Of a DNA stretch of 64,000 bases, positions 43,829 to 52,488 are shown one piece after another. How positions within the stretch are numbered: the stretch's first letter is position 1; each line of letters starts with the position of its first letter. Position numbers and translations under genes: made by a program. The DNA comes from Maritalea sp051251695 (GTDB lineage Bacteria; Pseudomonadota; Alphaproteobacteria; Rhizobiales; Devosiaceae). Location: contig NZ_JBPOEU010000003.1 of NCBI RefSeq assembly GCF_051251695.1, positions 1-64,000 of the forward strand, read 5' to 3'. Under the pieces are notes generated by a model, which saw only the letters and a list, made by a program, of their open reading frames with translations, did no database searches and was not told where the DNA came from.

Positions 43829-44929
43829 ATGAGCGATAGAGTTCAAAACCGTTTGGCACGTCTGCGCAAACGGATGTCCGAGCATAATGTGGACCTGGTT
43901 GCACTTGCGCCCGGTGCGCACATCCAGTGGTTGCTGGACTATTACCCCTATCCTGATGAGCGCATGTGCGTGCTGCTTATTGGTCCGACAACTGAAGCGT
44001 TTGTTATGCCGGTGCTAAACGCCAACGCGGTGCGCGAACATACCAGCATCAAGTTTTTCAATTGGGCGGACGCGGATGGTGCTTCAAAAGCGCTCGACGA
44101 AGCGCTTAAAGACGTGACCAGTGGCACAGTTTCAAAAGTGTCGTTGGACGAAACCATGCGCGCAGACTTTGCGCTCAATCTTTTGGCAGCGCTGCCGGGG
44201 GCAAAACATTGCTTCACCGAAGAAACCGTGGGCGCATTGCGGATGCGCAAGGGCGATGATGAGTATAAACTGCTCAAAATGAATGCGCTCATTGCCGACG
44301 GCGCACAACAAGTTGCCGCCGATGCTGCTCGGGTCGGGGTGACTGAAAATGACGTTGCCGAAGCGGTCAAAGAATATTTCATTTCTCAGGGCGCTAAACC
44401 AGCATTTGATATTGTGGGTGCCAACGAAAATGGCGCTTTCCCGCATCACCATACCAGTGACCGCGTGATCAATCAGGGTGATGTTTTGGTGGTTGATATT
44501 GGTGGCATCAAAAAAGGCTATCCAAGCGACATTACCCGTATGGTGTCGGTTGGTGAACCGAGCGAAGAATATCGCAAGGTCCACGCAACCGTAGAAGCTG
44601 CAGTTCAAGCCGCGATGAAAGCCGCTAAGCCGGGCGTTATGGCCAAAGATGTTGATGCAGCCGCGCGTGCTGTTATTACCGAAGCGGGATATGGCGAATA
44701 TTTCACGCACCGTTTAGGTCATGGTTTGGGCATTGAACTCCATGAGCCGCCCTACATTTCGGCCTCTTCAGAGGTTGTTTTGGATGAAGGCATGGTATTC
44801 TCCATCGAACCGGGCATTTATTTGCCGGGCAAGTTTGGCGTGCGGCTCGAAGAGATTGTGATTTTACGTGCGGATGGGCCGGAAGTGCTTTCCGAACGCT
44901 CGCGTGATGTGGTGATTTCTAAGAGCTAG
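43829..44929 (+). CDS. M24 family metallopeptidase (Xaa-Pro peptidase type)
   Basis: The 366-residue protein has an N-terminal creatinase-like domain (1-130) and a C-terminal pita-bread domain. The five metal ligands can be read in order: two aspartates in VVDIGGIKKGYPSDITR, the histidine in HRLGHGLGIELHE, and glutamates in FSIEPGIYLPG and RLEEIVI; the HHHTSDR histidine also fits the active site. Such enzymes cut peptides with proline in second position, or related amide substrates. GGAGGGG precedes the ATG. It is single, ended by the inverted repeat pair at 44957-45102. Confidence 0.92.
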   Translation: MSDRVQNRLARLRKRMSEHNVDLVALAPGAHIQWLLDYYPYPDERMCVLLIGPTTEAFVMPVLNANAVREHTSIKFFNWADADGASKALDEALKDVTSGTVSKVSLDETMRADFALNLLAALPGAKHCFTEETVGALRMRKGDDEYKLLKMNALIADGAQQVAADAARVGVTENDVAEAVKEYFISQGAKPAFDIVGANENGAFPHHHTSDRVINQGDVLVVDIGGIKKGYPSDITRMVSVGEPSEEYRKVHATVEAAVQAAMKAAKPGVMAKDVDAAARAVITEAGYGEYFTHRLGHGLGIELHEPPYISASSEVVLDEGMVFSIEPGIYLPGKFGVRLEEIVILRADGPEVLSERSRDVVISKS

Positions 44930-44956
44930 GGACGCATATGTGGGTGTTTTTGGCCC

Positions 44957-45102
44957 CACCCCACCCTTAATCCCTCCCCATCAAGGGGAGGGAAGCTCAT
45001 TTTGCAAACACTTTCCGTTCCATCATAGGGGAAAAGGCTTGGGCAACGCCGTTACTCTTACTATCTCCCTCCCCTTGATGGGGAGGGATTAAGGGTGGGG
45101 TG
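44957..45102. repeat. Pair of perfect 37-bp inverted repeats (REPIN-like)
   Basis: Positions 44957-44993 and 45066-45102 are exact reverse complements over 37 bases, separated by 72 bp. Each arm is itself a hairpin (TCCCTCCCC ... GGGGAGGGA) next to TTAAGGGTGGGG. Single copies of the same unit occur at 16326-16363, 53625-53660 and 57144-57180. The pair sits between two convergent genes, so it could also end transcription both ways. Confidence 0.88.
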
Positions 45103-45144
45103 CTTACAGCATCAGCAATGCCTGAACACGAAGTCGAACCCAAA

Positions 45145-45774
45145 TCAGTTTATAATCTTCGCTTCAGTTGCTTTTTGGATATCTTCCCGTGAAACATCTG
45201 GGGCTGTCTCAACGATTTCCAAACCACCAGGTTTCACGTCAAATACGCCTAAGTCGGTAATGATACGGTCAACAACCCCGGTTCCAGTAAGCGGCAGGGT
45301 GCATTCTTTTAGAATTTTGGATGCGCCGTGCTTATTGGTGTGATCCATGACAACCACAACGCGGCCAACGCCGGCAACAAGGTCCATTGCGCCGCCCATG
45401 CCTTTGACGAGTTTGCCAGGGATCATCCAATTGGCAAGGTCACCGTTTTCAGCAACTTCCATCGCACCCAAGATAGCCATGGCGATCTTGCCGCCCCGGA
45501 TCATGCCAAACGAAGTTGCACTATCAAAATAGGCGGTTTGGGGCAGTTCGGTGATTGTTTGCTTACCTGCGTTAATCAGGTCCGCATCGATTTCATCTTC
45601 TGTTGGGAATGGGCCCATGCCCAACATGCCGTTTTCCGATTGAAGCGTGACATTGATGCCCTCAGGAATATAGTTGGCCACCATTGTTGGAATGCCAATG
45701 CCAAGGTTTACATACGTGCCGTCTTGCAACTCTTGGGCTGCGCGGGCAGCCATTTGATCTCTTGTCCAGCTCAT
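45145..45774 (-). CDS. scoB: 3-oxoacid CoA-transferase subunit B
   Basis: The 209-residue beta subunit has YVNLGIGIPTMVANYIP near residue 20, the catalytic glutamate in LQSENGMLGMGP, and the GMGGAMDLVAGVGRVVV segment. With subunit A it moves CoA from succinyl-CoA to acetoacetate or a similar acid. Its ATG directly follows the scoA stop. A few dozen bases after its stop comes the inverted repeat pair. Confidence 0.95.
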   Translation of the reverse strand: MSWTRDQMAARAAQELQDGTYVNLGIGIPTMVANYIPEGINVTLQSENGMLGMGPFPTEDEIDADLINAGKQTITELPQTAYFDSATSFGMIRGGKIAMAILGAMEVAENGDLANWMIPGKLVKGMGGAMDLVAGVGRVVVVMDHTNKHGASKILKECTLPLTGTGVVDRIITDLGVFDVKPGGLEIVETAPDVSREDIQKATEAKIIN

Positions 45775-46470
45775 TTACGCCTCCCTAACTGTGCGTTGCT
45801 CAATCCGTTTTTCGTGTTGACCCTCAACAATCCGATGCACATAAATGCCCGGCAGATGGATGTAGTCTGGATCAAGCGACCCGACAGGCACGATCTCTTC
45901 AACTTCCATCACACACACTTTGCCGCAAGTTGCTGCGGGTAGGTTGAAGTTGCGTGCAGTTTTTCTAAAAATCGCATTGCCGGTTTCGTCAGCTTTCCAC
46001 GCCTTGACGATGGAAAGATCGGCAAAAATGCCTTCTTCCATAATGTAGGTTTCGCCATTGAAATCGCGGTGGTCTTTGTTTTCTGCAATGATCGTGCCGA
46101 CGCCTGTTTTTGTATAAAAACCGGGAATGCCCGCGCCACCTGCCCGCATACGTTCGGCCAATGTGCCTTGCGGATTAAACTCAAGTTCAAGCTCACCAGA
46201 AAGATACTGGCGCATAAACTCAGCGTTTTCTCCAACGTAAGACGAGATCATTTTTTTGACTTGTCTTGTTTGCAGCAAAATGCCGATGCCGAAATCATCC
46301 ACACCCGCATTATTTGAAGCGAATGTAAGGTCTTTAACACCTGACGTTCTGATCGCATCGAGCAGCAGTTCCGGTATGCCGCAAAGGCCAAAGCCGCCAG
46401 CGGCAATTAACATATCATCATGGAGAAGACCGTTCAGGGCCTCTTCAGGTGAATTATAAATTTTGTTCAT
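45775..46470 (-). CDS. scoA: 3-oxoacid CoA-transferase subunit A
   Basis: The 231-residue alpha subunit has AAGGFGLCGIPE near 20 (the GxGGF-type CoA site), TFASNNAGVDDFGIG, and GAGIPGFYTKTGVGTIIAE. GGAGGGA stands a few bases before the ATG. It follows the thiolase by 30 bp and is joined to scoB without a gap. Together they can turn acetoacetate into two acetyl-CoA, useful for breakdown of lysine, leucine, butyrate or polyhydroxybutyrate. Confidence 0.95.
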   Translation of the reverse strand: MNKIYNSPEEALNGLLHDDMLIAAGGFGLCGIPELLLDAIRTSGVKDLTFASNNAGVDDFGIGILLQTRQVKKMISSYVGENAEFMRQYLSGELELEFNPQGTLAERMRAGGAGIPGFYTKTGVGTIIAENKDHRDFNGETYIMEEGIFADLSIVKAWKADETGNAIFRKTARNFNLPAATCGKVCVMEVEEIVPVGSLDPDYIHLPGIYVHRIVEGQHEKRIEQRTVREA

Positions 46471-46500
46471 ATTCCCTCCTAAAAAACCGCTTTGCGGTTC

Positions 46501-47679
46501 TCAAACTTCAATCGCCATGGCAATGCCCATGCCGCCGCCAATGCATAAGCTTGCGATGCCGCGCCCGCCGCCGCGTGCCTGCAACGCATAGATCAATGTG
46601 CTCAGCACCCGCGCACCAGACATGCCGACCGGATGCCCCAATGCAATTGCGCCGCCATTGATATTGACCTTTTTCGGATCAACGTCCAATTCTTTCACAA
46701 CTGCTAAACTTTGAGCGGCGAAGGCTTCGTTAAACTCAAAAAGGTCCACTTGATCTAAAGACCAACCTGCCCGTTTTGCCGCTAAGCGCGAAGCAGAAAT
46801 CGGGCCGAGCCCCATAAAGGCGGGATCAAGCCCGGTATGGGCATAGGCACGAATGCTTGCCAGTGAGGTCAGCCCGTCGTCCGCTGCCCGAACCGCGTCG
46901 GCTATGACAAGGGCAGCTGCACCATCGTTAATGCTGGAGGAATTCGCCGCGGTTACGGAGCCTTCCTGATCAAATATGGGGCGTAATTTGCCCATCAATT
47001 CAATGTTTGTATCGGGGCGAACGCTCTCATCAGCGCCAAATTTAACTTCGCTTTTACGCGTTTTGATGGTGATGGGTATGATTTCGCTATCAAAGAAACC
47101 ATTGGACTGCGCAGCCGCTGCTTTATGGTGCGATGCTAAAGCGAACTGATCCTGTTCTTCTCGTGACAGGTTATATTTCTTTGCGACATTTTCGGCCGTA
47201 TTGCCCATTGGGTAGCCATGAAACGCATCGGTAAGCGCATCAAACATCATGCTGTCGACAAGTTTCAGATCACCGGCCTTTTTGCCTTGCCGGATCGGCG
47301 CGACATGGGGCGCGTTGGTCATGCTTTCTTGCCCGCCAGCCACCACATAGCTGGCGACACCCGTTTGAATTTGCTGCGCCCCAAGCATAATGGCGCGCAA
47401 GCCCGAGCCGCACACTTGGTTGATGGTCGCTGCCGGCGTATGGTCTGGCAAGTCCGCGTTGCGTGAGGCTTGTCGCGCTGGGTTCATGCCTGCACCACCG
47501 GTTAATACCTGGCCCATCAAAACTTCATCAATAGCGTCATTTTCGACACCAGACTGGGCGACTGCCGCTTTGATCGCAATAGAACCCAATTCAGCGGCGC
47601 TATGATTGGAAAGCGTTCCGGTTAAGGCGCCAATTGGTGTGCGCTTTGCGCTTAGGATGACAAGATCTTTGATCGACAT
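46501..47679 (-). CDS. Acetyl-CoA C-acetyltransferase (thiolase)
   Basis: The 392-residue enzyme cleaves or forms acetoacetyl-CoA. Active-site residues are all visible: Cys90 (NQVCGSGLRAI), the histidine in GGAIALGHPVGMSG and the second cysteine in ASLCIGGGMGIAM. It is of the short PhaA/AtoB type. I use ATG 47679 (MSIKDLVILSA); a GTG at 47691 would add four residues. It is the first gene of the unit with scoA and scoB and is divergent from a PAS-LuxR gene across 81 bp. Confidence 0.95.
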   Translation of the reverse strand: MSIKDLVILSAKRTPIGALTGTLSNHSAAELGSIAIKAAVAQSGVENDAIDEVLMGQVLTGGAGMNPARQASRNADLPDHTPAATINQVCGSGLRAIMLGAQQIQTGVASYVVAGGQESMTNAPHVAPIRQGKKAGDLKLVDSMMFDALTDAFHGYPMGNTAENVAKKYNLSREEQDQFALASHHKAAAAQSNGFFDSEIIPITIKTRKSEVKFGADESVRPDTNIELMGKLRPIFDQEGSVTAANSSSINDGAAALVIADAVRAADDGLTSLASIRAYAHTGLDPAFMGLGPISASRLAAKRAGWSLDQVDLFEFNEAFAAQSLAVVKELDVDPKKVNINGGAIALGHPVGMSGARVLSTLIYALQARGGGRGIASLCIGGGMGIAMAIEV

Positions 47680-47760
47680 GGCATTGCCCACTCTAGCTTT
47701 GATGAAGATAGCAAAGGGTAGAGCTTGCGCACAGCAATTGTTTAGTCGTATTTATACCCT

Positions 47761-48354
47761 ATGGATGCAATTGAAACTTTAGCACAACAGGGTGCCAGCA
47801 CCCAGCCTGACCAGTTTTCTCTGGCAGAAATGCCTGTGCCTTTAGTGCTTGCAGAACACCGCATCATCAAACAATGCAACATCGAGTTCGCCTCGATATT
47901 TGGCTATACGGCTGATGAATTGCACAATACCAGCTTTCACCTGTTATATCCCAAATTTGCAGACTTCGTACGTACCGGCGAGATGTGGAAATCAAATTTT
48001 GCTGGCGGGCTAACCTATTATGATGAGCGGGTTATGCGGCGTGCTGACCAGACAGAGTTTTGGTGCAACGTGCGGGGTCGATCGATGAAACCGACTGATC
48101 CTTTTGCCAAGGCTATTTATTGTTTTGAACCGATCAATAGAGCCGTTCGCCCGACCGTCGAAACACTGACAGACAGGCAAAAGCAAGTGCTCACGCTCGT
48201 GGCGCAAGGTAAAACCAATGCACAAATCGCCAGTGAAATTGGACTATCCAAACGCACAATAGAAGCGCATCGCGCCCGCACCATGAAATCTATCGGGGTC
48301 AAAAATGCCGCCGAACTGGTCGCTTGGTTTTCATCTGAAAATGAGGTTGGGTGA
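47761..48354 (+). CDS. PAS-LuxR transcriptional regulator
   Basis: The 197-residue protein pairs a PAS sensor domain (about 22-130; FASIFGYTADELHNTSF is typical) with a C-terminal LuxR/GerE helix-turn-helix (about 135-190; LTDRQKQVLTLVAQGKTNAQIA, then LSKRTIEAHRARTM). No receiver is attached, so a small molecule or redox cofactor in the PAS domain is the likely input. It is divergent from the thiolase-CoA-transferase operon, which it may control. No clear ribosome site is visible ahead of the ATG. Confidence 0.9.
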   Translation: MDAIETLAQQGASTQPDQFSLAEMPVPLVLAEHRIIKQCNIEFASIFGYTADELHNTSFHLLYPKFADFVRTGEMWKSNFAGGLTYYDERVMRRADQTEFWCNVRGRSMKPTDPFAKAIYCFEPINRAVRPTVETLTDRQKQVLTLVAQGKTNAQIASEIGLSKRTIEAHRARTMKSIGVKNAAELVAWFSSENEVG

Positions 48355-48393
48355 TCTGTAGCGTGAAGCTTGCCTTAGTCGGCTCGCCTTACA

Positions 48394-49308
48394 TTAACCC
48401 GTTTCATCAACTGGTTGGCTGATTTGTGAGCGGATCCATTTGGTGAACTCTACCACCCCGGCTTTTTCAGCCTTGTCGTCTGGTATCGCTAAAAAATAGG
48501 CATCTTCGGTTTGCAATGCGCGTGGGTCGACAACGGCCAAACGTCCAAGTTCAATTTGTGTTTCAATCAGATATTGAGGCAGCAACCCAACGCCCAACCC
48601 GGCGACACATGCTTCAATCACCATCGAAAACTGATCAAATCGATGCCCGCGAAATGGTTCATCATTTTCAATGTGCTGTTGCTCAAACCAGTCGCGCCAA
48701 GCCGTTGGTCTTGACTGTAAATGCAGCAAGGGAACGTTTGGCAAATCATTGGCGCTATTGACGTTCATATCGGCCATCAGGGCAGGTGCGGCGACGGGCA
48801 GCATAAACTCATCACATAGCGGCTGACATGAAGCGCCAGCCCAAATAGGGCGGCCAAAATGGATCGCCACATCAAAAAACTGCTCTTGCAGCGAAAATGG
48901 TGACCACCGGCTTTCAAGATTGACCGCAAGCTTTGGGTTGTTCTGCAAGAATTGCGGTAGCCGTGGGGCCAACCAGTGCGACCCGAACGTTGGCAGCGTC
49001 GCAACCGACAAGGTCGCATCCGCTTTGGCCGAGGCCATGGTGCGGTAAACAAGCCCTTCGGTCTGCTCAATCAAATATTTCGCGTCCACCAAAAACCGCG
49101 CACCAGCCTCAGTCAGCACAACCCGTTTGCGGATACGTTCGAAAAGCGTAACCCCTAATTGCAATTCCAAATCGCGAATTTGCCTTGAAATCGCACTCTG
49201 CGTCAGGTTCATTTCTTCCGCTGCGCGGGTGAAATTAAGATGACGCGCAGCGCACTCAAACGCACTTAAAGTGTTGATCGAAGGGAAATTGCGACGACTG
49301 GTATGCAT
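48394..49308 (-). CDS. LysR family regulator, GcvA-like
   Basis: The 304-residue protein has the N-terminal LysR winged helix: LSAFECAARHLNFTRAAEEM, then LTQSAISRQIRDLELQLGVTLFER. The rest is the two-lobed ligand domain, with a GcvA-like DVAIHFG segment near 150. It faces the ALDH7 gene across 202 bp, the classic layout in which a LysR activator controls the divergent gene. A direct repeat TCATTGCTT in the gap is a candidate site. Confidence 0.93.
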   Translation of the reverse strand: MHTSRRNFPSINTLSAFECAARHLNFTRAAEEMNLTQSAISRQIRDLELQLGVTLFERIRKRVVLTEAGARFLVDAKYLIEQTEGLVYRTMASAKADATLSVATLPTFGSHWLAPRLPQFLQNNPKLAVNLESRWSPFSLQEQFFDVAIHFGRPIWAGASCQPLCDEFMLPVAAPALMADMNVNSANDLPNVPLLHLQSRPTAWRDWFEQQHIENDEPFRGHRFDQFSMVIEACVAGLGVGLLPQYLIETQIELGRLAVVDPRALQTEDAYFLAIPDDKAEKAGVVEFTKWIRSQISQPVDETG

Positions 49309-49335
49309 AAGTTTTCCTCATCAAGTAATGAAAAA

Positions 49336-49365
49336 TCATTGCTTCTTCAGGGCTTTTCATTGCTT
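49336..49365. promoter_or_regulatory. Direct repeat in the lysR-ALDH7 gap
   Basis: TCATTGCTT occurs at 49336-49344 and 49357-49365, 21 bp apart, that is two helical turns, so both face the same side of DNA. Spaced half-sites of this kind are common for LysR proteins. Assignment to the adjacent regulator is inferred. Confidence 0.4.
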
Positions 49366-49510
49366 TATCATGAGTATTACGAATTTTAAAGGCCATCTCG
49401 CGCCAACTTGTTCTAAAGAACAATAGCCGCGTTTAGCCAATCCGTTTCAACCAAAGACTGCGTTTCGCCTCAATGGGCGAATTGCGAGATCACAAATTCT
49501 GGAGCCATCC

Positions 49511-51025
49511 ATGAGCGTCAAAGACCAAACTAAAGACCTGTTGCAAAAACTTGGCGTTGATGTCGTAGCCCTTCAGGGCGGCGACTTGGCTGTCGTAAGC
49601 CCAACGACGGGCGAGACCATTGCCAACGTAAAACTTGCCTCTGCCGATCAGATTTCAAGTCAAATCGACAAGGCCCATGTCGCGTTTAAAGCGTGGCGCA
49701 ATGTGCCAGCCCCTCGTCGTGGCGAACTTGTTCGCTTGCTTGGCGAAGAATTGCGGGCTCATAAAGATGAACTTGGCCGTTTGGTCAGCATCGAAGCGGG
49801 TAAAATCCCATCCGAAGGTTTGGGCGAAGTGCAAGAAATGATCGACATTTGCGATTTCGCAGTTGGTCTTTCTCGTCAGCTTTATGGCCTTACCATTGCG
49901 ACCGAGCGTGCTGAACACCGCATGATGGAAAACTGGCACCCGCTAGGGGTTGTCGGCATTATTTCAGCCTTTAACTTTCCAGTGGCTGTTTGGTCTTGGA
50001 ACGCCGCGCTAGCGCTTGTTTGCGGCAACGCGACCATTTGGAAACCATCAGAAAAAACACCTTTGACCGCCATGGCTTGCCAAGCGATCATGAATAAGGC
50101 ACTCGCCAAATTCGGTGATGCACCTGAAGGATTGTCGACTATTTTTGTCGCGGATCGCGTTGGCGGCGAAGTGATGGTTGATCATGAAAAAATCGCCCTT
50201 GTTTCTGCAACAGGTTCAACCCGTATGGGCCGCGAAGTGGGCCCACGTTTGGCCAAACGCTTTGCACGGTCAATTCTTGAACTCGGCGGCAACAATGCGG
50301 GTATCGTTTGCCCATCTGCCGATTTGGACATGGCAGTTCGTGCCATTGCATTTGGCGCGATGGGCACTGCGGGTCAGCGTTGCACATCAACCCGTCGCTT
50401 GTTCGTGCATGAAAGCGTTTATGACAAGTTGGTCCCTCAGCTTAAAAAGGCATATGAAGGCGTTTCAATCGGCAACCCCTTGTCCTCAGACGCTTTGGTT
50501 GGTCCACTGATCGACAAAGATGCGGCCAATAATATGGAAAAAGCATTGTCTGCTGCAAAAGCGGCTGGCGGCAAAATTGTTGGTGGTGAACGCGTTGATG
50601 TGGAAAGCAATGAAAGCGCCTATTATTATCGCCCTGCAATTGTTGAAATGCCCGAACAGTCTGGCCCAATGTTTGAAGAAACATTCGCCCCCATTCTTTA
50701 TGTGGTGAAATACACAGATTTGGATGACGCCATCGATATGCAAAACGCCGTTGGTGCGGGTCTTTCGTCCATGATTTTCACCTTGAATGTGCGTGAAGCA
50801 GAGCGGTTCCTTTCTGCATCTGGTTCAGATTGCGGCATTGCAAACGTCAATATCGGCACGTCAGGTGCAGAAATTGGTGGTGCATTCGGCGGGGAAAAAG
50901 AAACAGGTGGCGGACGCGAAAGTGGATCAGACGCGTGGAAAGCTTATATGCGCCGCGCAACCAACACGGTAAACTATGGCACTGAATTGCCATTGGCCCA
51001 GGGCGTAAGTTTCGATATTGACTAG
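49511..51025 (+). CDS. amaB: Aldehyde dehydrogenase, antiquitin (ALDH7) type; probable aminoadipate-semialdehyde dehydrogenase
   Basis: The 504-residue enzyme closely follows ALDH7/antiquitin. Its catalytic pair is Glu257 (ILELGGNN) and Cys291 (GTAGQRCTSTRRLFVHES), and it has the ALDH7-specific C-terminal block GSDCGIANVNIGTSGAEIGG and the GGGRESGSDAWKAYMRR region. ALDH7 oxidises 2-aminoadipate 6-semialdehyde to 2-aminoadipate in lysine breakdown, and betaine aldehyde in some cases. GGAG precedes the ATG. A LysR gene is divergent and an aminotransferase follows after 30 bp. The saccharopine dehydrogenase-like gene at 60980 supports the lysine reading. Confidence 0.93.
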   Translation: MSVKDQTKDLLQKLGVDVVALQGGDLAVVSPTTGETIANVKLASADQISSQIDKAHVAFKAWRNVPAPRRGELVRLLGEELRAHKDELGRLVSIEAGKIPSEGLGEVQEMIDICDFAVGLSRQLYGLTIATERAEHRMMENWHPLGVVGIISAFNFPVAVWSWNAALALVCGNATIWKPSEKTPLTAMACQAIMNKALAKFGDAPEGLSTIFVADRVGGEVMVDHEKIALVSATGSTRMGREVGPRLAKRFARSILELGGNNAGIVCPSADLDMAVRAIAFGAMGTAGQRCTSTRRLFVHESVYDKLVPQLKKAYEGVSIGNPLSSDALVGPLIDKDAANNMEKALSAAKAAGGKIVGGERVDVESNESAYYYRPAIVEMPEQSGPMFEETFAPILYVVKYTDLDDAIDMQNAVGAGLSSMIFTLNVREAERFLSASGSDCGIANVNIGTSGAEIGGAFGGEKETGGGRESGSDAWKAYMRRATNTVNYGTELPLAQGVSFDID

Positions 51026-51055
51026 TCACTGATCAAAAAACAAGAGCATTACAAT

Positions 51056-52285
51056 ATGACCGCCCAAACGATTTCGCCATCAAAATTTGTCCGTGCCAAC
51101 CGGATTTCTGATATCTCGGTTTCAGAAATCATTAAAATCAGCACCCGAGCTAGGGAACTGAAGGCGCAAGGCAATCCGGTGATTATTTTGGGCGCTGGCG
51201 AGCCGGATTTTGACACGCCAGATCATGTTAAAGATGCCGCTCATAGAGCCATCGATGCGGGGCAAACCAAATATACCACGCTCGATGGAACGCTAGAAAT
51301 GAAAGAAGCCGTGTGCCGAAAACTGGCGCGCGGCAACGGCCTCAAATTTGAGCCGAAAAACATTTCGGTCTCTGCCGGCGCGAAACAGGTGCTCTATAAC
51401 GCCTTTATGGCGACCTTAAACGAGGGCGATGAGGTCATCATCCCAACCCCGTTCTGGACCACTTACGCAGATATCGTGCGGATTTGCGGCGGTGTGCCAG
51501 TGCTGGTGCAATGTCCGGGGGAGGCAGGGTTTAAACTGCAACCCGATCAGCTTGAAAACGCGATCACCGACAAAACCCGCTGGTTGCTGCTAAACTCTCC
51601 GTCGAACCCAACCGGCGCGGCATACAACTCAGATGAATTGCAAGCGCTTGCCGATGTACTGCTCACTCACCCCCATGTTTGGCTGATGAGCGATGATATT
51701 TACGAACACATCATTTATGATGATTTTCAGTTCGTCACCCCCGTGCAAGTCGAGCCACGCCTAAAAGACCGCGCGTTGGTTATCAATGGCGTTTCAAAAT
51801 CCCACGCGATGACCGGTTGGCGTTTAGGGTTTGGTGCCGGGCCAGAGGAATTGATCCGCGCCATGGCTGTCATTCAAAGCCAAGCCACATCCTGCCCCTC
51901 TTCGATTTCCCAAGCCGCTGCCATTGAAGCGCTGGATGGCGATGAAGCATTTCTTGAAACCCGCCGCTTGTCGTTTCAAGAACGCCGCGATTTGGTTGTG
52001 GCAGGCTTAAACGCCATTGAAGGCGTTCAATGCCGCACCCCAGAAGGCGCGTTTTACACCTTCTCCTCATGCGAAGGCATGATCGGCAAAACAGCACCAG
52101 ATGGATCAAAAATTGAGAGCGACAGCGATTTTTGTCGCTATATCCTAGAAAGCGCCCATGTCGCGATTGTGCCGGGCTCAGCGTTTGGCTTGTCGCCTTA
52201 TTTCCGGATTTCTTATGCGGCGGCAAAAGCTGAGTTGGAAGAAGCGGTGGGACGGATACAGAAGGCTTGTGTTGAGCTGAAATAA
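51056..52285 (+). CDS. Class I/II PLP-dependent aminotransferase
   Basis: The 409-residue enzyme is of the aspartate aminotransferase Ib type. It has LGAGEPDFDTPDHVKDAA, NSPSNPTGA (184-187 NPTG), the PLP-contacting aspartate and tyrosine in MSDDIYEH, and the Schiff-base lysine 248 in SKSHAMTGWRLGF. It moves amino groups between amino and 2-oxo acids. Following ALDH7 by 30 bp, it may transaminate 2-aminoadipate to 2-oxoadipate, but an aspartate or other substrate is equally possible. Confidence 0.92.
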   Translation: MTAQTISPSKFVRANRISDISVSEIIKISTRARELKAQGNPVIILGAGEPDFDTPDHVKDAAHRAIDAGQTKYTTLDGTLEMKEAVCRKLARGNGLKFEPKNISVSAGAKQVLYNAFMATLNEGDEVIIPTPFWTTYADIVRICGGVPVLVQCPGEAGFKLQPDQLENAITDKTRWLLLNSPSNPTGAAYNSDELQALADVLLTHPHVWLMSDDIYEHIIYDDFQFVTPVQVEPRLKDRALVINGVSKSHAMTGWRLGFGAGPEELIRAMAVIQSQATSCPSSISQAAAIEALDGDEAFLETRRLSFQERRDLVVAGLNAIEGVQCRTPEGAFYTFSSCEGMIGKTAPDGSKIESDSDFCRYILESAHVAIVPGSAFGLSPYFRISYAAAKAELEEAVGRIQKACVELK

Positions 52286-52488
52286 TTCCACGGCGTCATT
52301 CCAGCGCAAGCAGGGAACTAGGCCAGAGCAAACGGCAACTATTTTTATTGCGGAAGTTCCTGCCGCCACCCCGGGCCAAATCCGGGTAGCTGTCTTTTTT
52401 GTGTTGGTCGGTTTGGATGTCGTTCTCTTGCAATGCGTAACCCATATGGTACGTTCTGCGTTTTTTCAAGATAAGGGGTATTGGTCAT

